Shown: positions 1 through 12,300 of the stretch, one piece after another
Numbering within the stretch: the first letter of the stretch is position 1
Layout: each line of letters begins with the position of its first letter
NCBI RefSeq assembly: GCF_043641665.1
Contig: NC_092183.1
Coordinates: 9,546,501-9,610,500 of the forward strand
Source of the DNA: Enoplosus armatus
Lineage: Eukaryota; Chordata; Actinopteri; Centrarchiformes; Enoplosidae
Direction of reading: 5' to 3'
DNA: 64,000 bases
Notes under the pieces: model-generated
What the model was told of the DNA's origin: nothing
Databases searched by the model: none
The model's input: the letters and a program-made list of their open reading frames with translations, nothing else
Made by a program: the position numbers and the translations under genes

Positions 1-2700
1 TAGCTATCGTGGTGGAATATTTAATGTCTCTATCTCATAACTTTGCAATTTAATCAATATATTTATTTAAAATAACACAAAATATTAAAAAAAAAGAATA
101 CCTCATTATGCATTGGTCGGTGGGGATGCTTTTGCATGCCGTCTGTGTTTTCTTTTTCAAAGGAGAAAAAAAGAAACTTGTTGAAAAATTGACTTGGGCG
201 GGCGGGGGGGGGTGTGTCCCAACACATTTTCTAGCCAGCATGGTGCTGTTGATCTGGATTACATTCCATTCACGTCACCTCTTGATTTTACTTTTAAATC
301 ATTTGTGTTTTAAGTATCACCCCTGCTTTGATCTCAAGCAGATGACCGGGTTATAACACCCCCTTTTTTTGTCTTAGTATGGCTCCACAATTCGCTTGCT
401 TTTGTTATATGATACTGCTTTGTTTCCCATAATCAGTCATATTTAAGTTAATCTGTGATATTTTTCTTTGTTTAATTTTGACCATGTTCATGTTATTCCA
501 TCATATCTGGATCTCAATTTAGTGCTTATTATTTTAGGACCCACATAATGAGCTGTATTATTCGTTCTTATGTATTGCTGGCAATTGCTTCGTGTGGGAT
601 TTTGGGAAATATCTAACATGCTAACTTGAGCCATTGGTCTTATTGAGCAAATTTCTGGTGTACTGTGGTTATACAATATAGATAGCGTGTTTTACACCTG
701 GGTATAATAAGCTAACTACGTTTTCGGTGTGCATTTCTTATTAATACTCTACTAATCTTGCAAATTATTATAACATGTAATGGATTGGAATGATGCTGGC
801 TGGTCTTACTATTATTATTTCATTTCGTGCTCTCACTGGCCTTACCCCATGTCCTCCACAGTGTACCCCATTACTCCAGAGCGAACTGGACAGTAGCCAT
901 AGTATTAACTCAAGCTGATGAACCGGAATGAACAGTAGAACTTAAAGCACAAGCTTTTTAATGCATGTCCTTCTCAGGTTTTCCTATGTGTATGTGGGAG
1001 TAGCTCTGTAGATGTGTTTAATATGATGCTGTACCTTCTTGAATATTTCAGATGTTTCTTTGCTGCTGAAAAAATGTTGATTATTAACCTGCCAGTGAAA
1101 AAGGGAAGTGGCCATCTTTGTACAACACACTGCTGTTTTGCTGTAACCGCGCAATGTTTTATGATCTTGAGTATTTTATAGAAAAGTAGAAGTATGTATC
1201 AATAATATGAAAGCAATAGCTAAATCATAATGAAGAATAACATGATCAGTGAATATTGTGGAAAATCTTTAGATTCACTCTGGGTGGATTTTGTACTGTA
1301 TTTATTACTAATGATGATGCAAAAAGTTGCATAGCTTAACCCAAACTGTTCTGTCTCTTTTTTATTTATTGTCTTGTATATGATCTTTTTGTATGTGTTT
1401 TTCAAATAAACTGCCTAAAATGCTGAGAACTAATCTAATTTATGGTGTGATTTGGCATCCTGTTATAATCCTTTGCTTTTAAGGATTTGCTGAAGCAAAA
1501 TCTGTTGCTGAATTAAATATATCAGCCAATATTAGCTTATCGCATATATTCCTGTATCAGTGTGTATGTAGGCTATTAAGAGATTGCAATATAGAAATGG
1601 GAATTATATGCTTGAGATCATTTATAAACAGTATCATTGTCCTGCTTGGTACAAAACACTAATTTAAGGAATCCCTATCAAAAATGTTTGTTAAAATATG
1701 AATATTGCCCAATATATCGTTATTGTATAGCCTCTAAAATCTTTTATCTCTGGGCTAATCTTTTTAAATGAATGTGAATATTTTGCAGACAGTGTTCGCA
1801 AACAAAGCCTGTACAAATTGGACAGACTTAATCTTTGACATCTACATTTTAATTAAATCCATCCAATAGGCTGCCCAATCTTAACCCGAAACAATATGTA
1901 CATTTGCAAAGTAACATATAAAACAACACAATTAAATGTTCAGATAATGTGTGAATTGTGGCATTTGTTTCAAAAGCGGTTATAAAGACTCTTAAGGGAG
2001 AATACTGGTCTCATTTTGAGTTACATTAAAGCCCATTTACTACTGGTTTTATGGTTTACATTTCTCCATTTTGTACTTAAAATACAAATATTTACAGTTC
2101 AAATGTAGCATGAAATAAACTGCAAACTCAAATGTTCCACGTAAAAACACATGAATGAGACATGATACTGTATGCTGCATCCCAATTCCATACTACATAA
2201 TAACTTTATATAGTAAGTACTGGATATACATTTTTATGGTATACTGTTTTTGCAGCTAATTATAAGAAACCAACATACTAAACTGTTTATACTAACAGGG
2301 AACAATACAAAACTTGTTCCGTCAGATGTCAATCAAATGGCAACTCCGGACCGCTACTATCAATTCAACTAAGCAAAATGTTTTTAAAAAAATGTAATAG
2401 TTATTTTTTGTTTTCTGTCGTGTTACCTGAGCTGTTTCACCAACATTCACAGTTTGCAGCTGTGAGCGGCTATTCCATTTCCCTTGTGCATTGCATTGTG
2501 GGAGAATACTGTCCATTCATGCTGAAAAACTCACTTGAATAAACATGTAGTGTGGCGTTTTGTCCCAAATCCACATTACACACTAATTCAAAGGAGGCGA
2601 TACGGTTTTGTGGGACTATTTTGCGGCTTTCTTTTCCACCTGTGTAACATGACGTTTGCACTGGTGCGAAAATTTTTGACATAATCAAAAAAGCTAAACA
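1..2700 (+). other. Non-coding region; possible 3' UTR of a plus-strand neighbour
   Basis: No exon is recognisable here. Plus-strand AATAAA hexamers lie at 1405-1410 (preceded by TGTA and T-rich sequence) and 2114-2119. In human, RNF165 lies on the plus strand tail-to-tail with LOXHD1. If that order is kept, positions 1 to about 1430 could be the end of its long 3' UTR. That is inference from synteny, not from the sequence. The stretch also holds a G-rich run at 196-212. Confidence 0.25.
196..212 (+). other. G-rich run, possible G-quadruplex
   Basis: Three or more G-tracts separated by single cytosines (GGGCGGGC followed by nine G) fit the usual G-quadruplex pattern and stand out from an AT-rich surround. 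Confidence 0.35.
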
Positions 2701-2726
2701 AAGAAAGAACCAATTAAGACTAAAGT

Positions 2727-3007
2727 TTTATTGTGCTGGATTATCTACTTTGGGCAATATTCAGGTTCGTTTTAGTTTATTGTAATTGTATAAGAAAAGA
2801 TGGTCTCTTCTGAAGGTAGAAGAGGAGCAACCTAAATAGTTGGCACAAACTTAAAAAACAACATCTTTAAAAGGTGACATAAAGTTACATTCAGGTCTGA
2901 TCATTTCAATCTTTTTCCTCACAAAACTCATCTAACATGCAGTAAAAAAAAAGCAAAAAGTCTCTAAAGGAACGCTCACCCACTCTTTGTTTCATGCATC
3001 CTCCTCC
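2727..3007 (-). other. loxhd1: loxhd1 3' UTR with polyadenylation signals
   Basis: Downstream of the loxhd1 stop there is about 280 nt without an open frame. Minus-strand AATAAA hexamers occur at 2776-2781 and 2727-2732 (TTTATT on the plus strand). Either could direct cleavage, giving a short 3' UTR. This is inferred from motifs only. Confidence 0.5.
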
Positions 3008-3370
3008 TTAATATCTGGGGTAGAGCACTCGCTGGATCTGCCCGTCGGCCTTACCAGTGTCCAGCCACTTTCCACACTGGAAGATGGTTGTCACTGAGTT
3101 GGCTGTGTTGGTCACCTCGACACACTCTAAATACCACCCGCAGTGGGAGCCGCCGTTGTCGTGCTCCACTTTGACCCTCAGCAGCTCCCCGAGGTCCAGC
3201 ATCTCCAAAAGAAAGCGGTTCGTTCGCCCTCGCTCGAAAAGGTTGCGGAACTTATGCCGCAGATGACGCCTGCCTGAGTCACCGTTGACCCCATAGATGG
3301 TGATGAAAACATTGGCGTCTGTGCCAGCCCCTTTTACATCCCCGGTGATGACGATGATTTCATATTTGAC
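3008..3370 (-). CDS. loxhd1: loxhd1 PLAT repeat 16 and C-terminus (end of exon 42)
   Basis: Residues about 2281-2401. The repeat lies entirely within one exon, unlike all the others. It contains [59 protein letters not shown] and [20 protein letters not shown], ending PRY then TAA at 3008-3010. The mammalian C-terminus ends in a similar WRDLFPSV-like way. Confidence 0.92.
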   Translation of the reverse strand, partial: VKYEIIVITGDVKGAGTDANVFITIYGVNGDSGRRHLRHKFRNLFERGRTNRFLLEMLDLGELLRVKVEHDNGGSHCGWYLECVEVTNTANSVTTIFQCGKWLDTGKADGQIQRVLYPRY

Positions 3371-6300
3371 AGGGACCAGGTTGCGGACTTTGCTCGCGAA
3401 GCTCTCGATGGACTTAAAGCACTCAAATGTCAGGAATTGGTCCTTTTTGGCTGCCAGGGGGATTTGTGCATCACAGTGGAAGAAATACCTAAATGGGGGG
3501 AAGGTCTGGAGTCACATCAACACCATCAACATTTATATAACATAACGCAGGATGTATGAGAATCCACTCACTTGTTTCCCAGCTCCCTTTCTGTCACCAC
3601 CACCTCCATAACGTGCCAGAAAGCTTCACTCTTCACCTTCTTTCCGTCTTTTGTTATGTGGCCGAGGCAGATGCCTGCAATCTCCCCCACGTGCTTCGAC
3701 GAGAACTCAAACGTGTCAGTGGCACCGCTGTGAAAGGGCAAAAAACCCCAAAAAGTTACTACTCGAAGAGTTTGTGCAGGGTGTGATTCTGAACAGTGAA
3801 CGGTTAAATTCACTTGTCTGCCAGAGAGTTTTTCTTTTGTGCGTCTCATGGGATTAGCTCTCCTGAGAGCAGAGACTTAGAGAAGAGAAAGTGAAGCGAC
3901 AAGATAAAAGAGGGTAGAAAAACAAAACATATGAAAGAGAGGAGATTATGTAAGGCCACATAATAGGGTTTTACCGTGAGCCGAGGCACCTCGACTCTCT
4001 TTGAAGACCTACCATAAGAACTTCTTCTTCTTATTCTCCAGAACAAACTCCTTGGAACGAGCTTTCCTTCCTTCCAACACGATCCAGGCGTTTTCCATGG
4101 TGGAAGCGTCCTCTGTGTTAGCAGTTGTTGTGGCAATTTCGTATTCTGTGGCAATGCAGAGAGACATAGATTGCCGCACTATAATCATTTCACATCTGGC
4201 AAATGGTTGTAATTAGCTGCAAGTCGTTCATCTCCGACATTTAGAGAGCTTGTAATTATGTGCACAGACGTCCATTTTTACTAACTGGTTTTGTCACTGA
4301 GGTCTATAGAGTCGTTGTTGGCACAAGCCAGCTCCCTCAGTATCTGCCCGTCGTCGTCATTTTTAGCCAACCAGCGGTCGCAGGGGAACCTGAAGGTCTG
4401 GTCCATGGCCTCATCTTTCACATCAATGTACTCCAGGTGCCAACCAGGAGCAGGGCCTGTTCACAGCAAAGAGCAACAAAGCCCGTTATGGGTTTATCCT
4501 TTCAATACCTAAATGTTTTTTCAAAGCAATGATGTGTATTTTCCAGTTTCATCTTTTTAAAATGTAATGATGCAGCCGTCCGTGCATTGCACCTATCAAA
4601 TGTGATGGTACATACGATATATGAAATTAGCTGAGAAACTCTCTGTCTACATCTCGAGTAATTTGGTATTTTGTCAAATAACAGAACAGAAACAATTTGA
4701 ACAGCAGCAGCAACATTATTTATGAATGTAATGATTTTCCCTCACATAACTAATTGTTTGACTAGATGGTAATAAAACCACCCTTGAACCTACTGAGACA
4801 GTAATCAAACAAGCCTTTACAGTCTAAAACAACAAGCCAAATCATCTTCATCACTGTGACAAATCATCAAAATCAAAGTCCTGTTAATTCTGCAGTTTTA
4901 GAGAACAAAGGTCCCTCTAGTTGCTGTCTGTTACGCTGTTCTGACACGCAACGCTCCTTTCCTCCTCACCTTTGTTATCATGCCACACTCGGACCTTGGA
5001 CAGTTCGCCCAGACTGAGCATCTCAGGGAATCTGAACACGTCTTTCATTTTACGCTCAAACTTGTTCCTGTTGGTGCTCTCCTTCAGAGGCAGCGTGCCA
5101 GTGTCCCCGTACTCCCCAAACACCATCAGAAACACGTTGGCATCGGTGCCGGCACCTAAAACATCAGAGGCATTTACTGATGAAAACAGAACTTTATATT
5201 TGCCTAATAATGTTGCATGGATGCTACTATGACATATATCATGGTAAGTAATCATTGGTAAAATACATGTGCAACTTTAACACCTTGAGGCCTTATATAT
5301 TGTAATACTGTATATAAATACTGCCTCATTTAGGAGTATTTTTGTAAAATATTCTTTGATAGTTGAGGCCATGACTTGAATATACTGTACAAAACTCATG
5401 TGACCCACCTCCGACATCACTGGTCTGGACTTGGATGATGTAGGTTGTTTTCTCCACCATCTCCTCCTCATCCACCACAGCTGCCAGCTCGCACACCTTC
5501 GTCCTCTTTGGCCCTTTTGTCTTTGACAGCCAGTCCTCGTAGGTAAACAGATACACCTCCTCTGTGGTCAGGTTTCGCATCAGGATCTAAAAGCATTTAT
5601 TGAGACATTCATTGACCACATCTCGGGTGTTTGCGAAATGTAGCTTCGAGCCGCTAGCCTCAAGCAGACATGAGGAGCGGGCAACAGAAGTCTGGTAAAC
5701 TTACATCTTTCTAACTCTACACCTCTGTTATTTTCATTTCAAACTTGTAGTCTTCAGCCCGAACTGATGCCGACTTAAGTGACATCACAATTTATTAGAT
5801 ATCCCTCTGGAGCCACAAAAAGCTTTATATAACTTTTATTTTCACATATGCACATAGAACTCCCCAAGACCTGTAAAAAGACTTTGATGTGTGAAATCAG
5901 CGCACTTCACTGCAGAAAATGAAGCCATTTGATTTCACAGACTAATTAAAACTGTGGCCAATGTTACAACAGCTTCTGTGATCTTAATAGGAATTTCAGC
6001 TATGCTGCCACTGCAAATTATTTTTTGTCATTCTTTATTAGATACTGTGTTTTTGATAGGTGCTACCAAAATGAGTGGTGCTCTCATAGGTAGTAGCCCA
6101 AGTAGTCTTTACGTTACCCTGTCAAGAAACCAGTCAGGGCGACTTCCAGAGCCATCTATCCGAACTCTGATCTTCTTCAGAGGAGCGATGTCATCTATCT
6201 CCAGACTGAATGTGTCTTCTTGGTCCCTTTCAAACCTAAATAAAAACAGTATATAAATCATTTTGCATATTAAAACATCTGGACTTGAGATGGGTATCTT

Positions 6301-9300
6301 AAATAGTTTTGGAAATATGCTTATATACTATACCACTCTCATGTCTGTACGCTAACTATCTAGCTACAGGCAGCTGGTTAGCTTAGCTTAACACAAAGAC
6401 TGGAAACAGCTAGCCTGGCTCTGTCCAAAGGTCACAAAATCATCCTACCAGCACCTCTAAAGCTCACTGATTAACACGTTATATCTTTGTTTGTTTAATC
6501 TGCACAAAAGTCTAATTTAAACCATCTTTTTGGCCACTTGGGGATAGCGGAAACAAGTTGTGAACACGGAGAGACATTATCAATTGTTGGGAGTTGTGTC
6601 TCTGGCCACCTGATGAATGTAAGTCCAACATTCTCTCTCTTGTAGCTCTGTTTTGGTCTGCACCAACTCCTGAAAAAGAAATATCTGGCTCTTTAGCTGC
6701 TAAATTCTCCACTAGCGTACAGTGGGCTTTTTTTGGGACATTTTTTCACTAGAAACAGCTGATTGCTGCAGCCAAAAATGAGAGCGGTGAGAAAACAGTA
6801 AAATTGCAGGCCAGGCAGCTAAACAATGAGCTGAAACTCATAACTGCCCTCGGCTCTGTAAAGCCGAGGGCAATTAAGGTAATCTATGTTCATCACTACG
6901 GGCGACCCTTTTCACATTGGCACATTGTCATTTGATAGATTGTTATTATAAAAATATCAATTACAGACCCAAATCTACAACAGAACTATTCCTTTAATGA
7001 AAAGTGATCAGGACAATCAGGGGGTCATTGGAGGACTGACCTGTCCTCATTTTTGGGCAGCAGCATTTCCTCTGTGCTCCCATTGGCTCCATACACCGTC
7101 AGGAAAATGCTGGTATCAGTCCCTGCACACTGAGTGTCACCTGTGACAACTGTTGCCGAATAAATAACCTACAATATGCAGTAGATGATACAAATAAAGA
7201 AATGACTAATTCTGTTTTTATATAACATACTAAATTAATGCTTCATATCTTACTTGTGACTCACTTTGCGGATAATGTTGATCGTGCTGGAGTCCAGCAC
7301 ATTGAACAGTCTGGCAGTCAGACCATCTCCCCTGTCTTTAGCCAGCCAGCACTTACATGGAAAGATGTACTTGATACCTTTGGTTGGCACGGCAACCGAC
7401 AGCTCATCCACCAACCAGCAGCTCTCTGGTGTGACACCGTTATGGCCAAGCTGAGGAAGAGAGAGGAAAGAGAAGGGAGAGGAGAGAGAGAAAAAGAGGG
7501 GGAAGGTAGAACTGGGAATTTATATATCACTTGATTGTGTTTGATCTAGGTACCAGAAGGCACAGCTAGAATTAATTATTGCTGAGTTAGAATGGCTTTA
7601 TTTAAATTTTTAACATCAGTGGATCTGAGGAGGCAGCAGAGAGGAGACAGTTTCACAGATTTAGCAACAGAGACAGTCCCAGATTCTCACTTCCACCCTC
7701 TTGATCTCTCCTACGTCAGTTCCATAACACACAAAGTGCTCCATGGTGCCAGCTGCGAAGGATTTCTTTCCCTCAGGCTGGTCCAGCCACAGTCGGTCTG
7801 TCTCGGCGTCGTTGGGGCCGATGATGATGACATAGACCCTGGCTGTAGTGCTGGCATCACGGTCCACCCCCGTGGACAACGTGAAGTGATAGGGGATGAC
7901 TGGGTGGAAGAGAAGAATTGTTTTTTTTTTTAATTTTTTTATTTCATTTAAATGTTTAAATGAATACTTTGCCATTTTGGGAAATACACTAATTCAATTT
8001 ACTTTAAGAAATAGTCCTAGATATATAACAGGCATTATATCGGACAACAAACAACGTGTTAATTAGTGAGCTTTTAAGGTTTTGTTATTCTCTGAGTCAG
8101 TTAGCTGTTTCCACTCTTTATGCTAAGCTAATCTAACCTGCTGCTGGCAATAGCTTCATATTTTGTGTTCAGACATGAGAGTGGTATCGATCTTCTCATG
8201 TAACTCTCGGCAAGACAACAAATAAGTATATTTCCCACAATGTTGAACTATTGCTTTAATTTGGCTAATTTGTTCAAAATTTAGAGTTATACAAAAAGCT
8301 GTGAACGGATAAATCTTACCTAACATTTTGAATTATTTCTAAAAGTTTGTACTTTTACTTTTAAAGTTTTGTAAGCAGTACTTTTTACATTTAATAGAGT
8401 ATTCTTGTCTTTGCTGTAAGAAATCACATTGATCTCATCATACTCAAACGCCATCTTGAGAAACATAGTTTTGTGGCCTTACTTGGACCCTCTTCTATCA
8501 CAGCCACCTTTTTCTTCTTTTTCTTCTTGTTGGCATTTCTGTCCAGCCCCAGTTTGGCCTGAGCCATCTTCTTAGAATATGGATCAGTGTTTCTTTCACC
8601 TTCATACCCCTGAACCAGACACATAACAGACCTTTTCATAACTAATTTTACTACAGGAGCAGCTGAAAGGAAATACAATGCAAAGAGCAAAGTGACACTT
8701 TCTCTATCCATAACCCAAGTTAAACAAACCTTGACGAAGAAGGTCCTCTCTATGCATTTGTCCTCTTTCTTCGTCGACAGCCAGCGCTCACACAGGAACA
8801 TGTACACCTCTTCTGTTTCCTCATCCAGCACCTCCACCTGATCCAGGTACCAATCGGCCCCCATCATGGAGTTGTCGTGATGAATACGAATCTTAAACAC
8901 TTGGCCCAAGTCCACAGCCTCAATAGTGAACTTGTCCACCTAAGATGCAAAGAAAACATAACACATTTTGATACCTTTAGACACCAGCAGTAACGTATCA
9001 CGCCTTTCCTCACATACCACTCCTCTCTCGAACTTGTTCTTGTTGTTCTCAGATTTGGCGAGTTTGCGTTCCCCCGTGTCCCCCAGGTCTCCGTAGATGG
9101 TGAGAAAAACGTTGGCATCAGTTCCTGCTCCGTACATATCACCTGTCCGCACAGTCACCTTGTACATGTGAGCTGCAAGAAGAAAAACTCAATAATGAAT
9201 TAAAGTTGTACACATTCACTCACAGATTTGTAATTGTGTACGACTGAACTAGAAAAGTAAGAATATTTAGACATTCCTGGTGTGCACAGGAATTAAAGTA

Positions 9301-12300
9301 GTGAAATTAAAGTCTATAAACTGTCCTGCCTACTAAACAACAAAAACTCTGCCTTGACTAATATTACCTGTTTTATATTAGAAAACATTGCACTATCAAG
9401 TATTTTTATTTTTCATAACCAAAAAGTATTAACTTATATTTGACCATATTGAAGACTTAAAAAATATAAATAGTATATAAAATATCAATAAAATGTGCAA
9501 AAACAAAATGTATCTTAAATGGGACTCCAGCCACCTTAACTAACCAGCTAAACAAGGAGCTGAAACTCTCTAAAAAGCTCTATGCAGCTGTTCTTTCGAG
9601 GTTCATCACTACGAGCGACCCCTTTCACATTGCGTTCACATTGTCATTTGATATATTATTATTACCGAAATATTGATAATAGTAAAAGTATGACACTATT
9701 ATTAGCAAAGTGTCAAAAGTAAAAATACTCATTAAGCAGAAAATTGGCCCTGTGAGTGTGTGCGCGTGTACATGTAGTGGTATTTTAACAATGTAGTTGC
9801 TCTAGGTGGAGCTAATTTTAAATATTGTAATTACTGTTAATTTAATCTACAACAGTATATATATCATGTCTTATACATTAATTTTGTTTTGTATGTAATA
9901 TCTTAATCTGTAAAGTAAGTAAACCTGTTAAATAAATGTGGTGGAGTAAATGTATAAAATGAAATGGAAATACTTAAGTAAAGTACAAGTACCTCAAATG
10001 TGTACTTAAGAGTACTGAAATCAGGGTAAACCTACTTTCCAAAGCGTCCTCCACCTCTGTTTCAGTCGTTTTCAGCTTCCCATCCCTGAGGAGTTTCTCT
10101 GTGATGATGTCCGAGGGGACCAGCTCCATCACGGTCTCCCCGTCACCTTCAGACTTGGCAAGCCAACACTCACAAGGGAAAATGGTCGTCTCCGAACCCT
10201 GCCATTAAACACAAACTAATCCCTAAACTGGGCCAGGCTGTGTCTGTCTTACACTGAAGGGAAGTATATCTGACTCGGAGAGATGTGTGAGCCAAAAGGT
10301 GTTACATTATTAATCTGTTAATAATTCAATGAGGGCACAGTCAAGGAAACTCTTAATGATCTATGCAGGTGTAATCTCAAGTGGATTTTTACTACCTTTC
10401 CTTTCCTGAGCTGTCGTCTGATCTGAACTCTGTCGAGGTGCCATCCTGGATTGGTGCCCCTGTTGTCGTGTCCTATCCTGATTTTCTCTATAACGTCACC
10501 GACATCCTCCAGCTGGGAAAAAGACAACACAGTGTTTACAGAGCTGCAGCCGCTGTCTTAAAGGATGTGTAGTTCAAATCCACACACTCACCTCCACAAT
10601 AAACATGTCCTCAGCTCCCCTCTCAAAGTACAGACGTCTCTCTCGCTTGTTGACACACAGGTGCTTCTGCTGAGTGCACACTCCCTTACGTCCGTACAAG
10701 ACTATGAACACATCAGCGTCTGTTCCCGCACCAAACACATCACTGGTGTATATCTTTATCTCATAGGGCACAACTGAAAAACCAGAGGAGAAGGTGGTGG
10801 GTTTGTTTGGGTTTGGTTACTCAAAGCACTTACAGTTTTGGTACTTTACGAAGGCCCTGAGGACCCAAAAAATTATCATTTTTAAATCTTGTGAGCACAA
10901 GATAATAATTTGAGTGCACAAGTTAATATCTTATGCGAACAAGATAAAAAATATGCATCATGGTTGAGGTACTTTGGGAGCCCTGTAGCGCTTAGGTATT
11001 TGAATGCAGGATTTTTACATTTTATTTGTATTGGCTCTTTGGGCATTTACATTTTGTAAGACTTCAGAATTTCACTCCACCATAATTCAGAGAGAAATGA
11101 TTTACATATTGTAAATATACTTTTTGCTCCGCTGTTTTTATTTGATGGCTGTAATTAGTAGGTGCTTTAATACGGTTGCAAAATACATTATGAACTTCGT
11201 AATTGTTAATTAATGGCTACGTAATAAGAAATTAGGGGTTGGGGCACAGTCTTTGACCTCACATCATAATCCGCAGTGTTGTTTTGTTTGTTAAAAGTGA
11301 CAATAAAACTAGCCAACATGGATGCAACAGTAGTGTTTCATGTGCAAGTCAAGAAGCAGAGTCCTGTTGTGGTGGTAAAATTTAAAAGGCCACCACAGCA
11401 ACACTCTGGCAAGCACCCTTCTTCATATCGAGTGCTTTAAATACATTTAATGCTAACGTTTCCACACTTTGCATGAAGCACTTTTACAGGGAGATTTCTC
11501 AATCGACGCATCGCTACTTTCACTAATGGATTTGAGTACTTCTTCCACAGCTCTTCACTCACATGGCATGTAGAACTCAGTCTGTAACTCAGCGGGATAG
11601 AGATCCCTCACAGTCGCCCCATCATCCTCTCCTTTATCCAACCAGCGGCCACATGGGAAGCGTAGTCTCTGACCCTGTGAGGGGGCGTCAACCTCGACCC
11701 AGTCCAAGAACCAACCAGCTGAACCCCCTGAGAGTGGAGACACAGTCATATGTAATTCAGTTTCACATAGTGTGCTGCGTATGACAGCGACTGCTTATTT
11801 TTGGTCTGTAGAGCCTTTTCTTTCCCCACCGGAGTTGTCGTGCCCTATTCGAAGCTTTTCCAGGTCGCCCAAATCCACCGCCTCCACAGTGAACTCATTG
11901 ATCATCCCCTGTTCAAACTTATTCTTGTAGTTCTTGCAAGCCTTTAGGTTGACGATCCCTGTGAGTGAAATGAACATTTATGAAATACAGACTGGCATCA
12001 TGTAGCCAATAACATACAGCATGAGGCTGCCACAACAAAGACAGGATTCTGGTGAGTTATTGTACCTGTGTCGTCATTTTCACCAAACAGGATGGCAAAG
12101 ACGTTGGCATCAGTTCCAGCATACTTCTTTTCTCCGGTTTTTAATTTAAGAGTATATGTAGTAGACATGGCTGTAAGATAAATTCAGCAAGTCAATACTT
12201 TGATTTGATCCCTTTCATCTTTACACTAATACACAAGTCCCTCTTTGCTCGTCTACACCTGCATGCTTCACCAGCACTGAGATAAATACTTGAACAGGGC

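Noticed and set aside
8424..8939. Single 171-codon minus-strand frame as one gene
   Set aside because: It reads through a loxhd1 intron (8610-8729). Splicing 8730 to 8609 preserves the PLAT 11 linker and phase.
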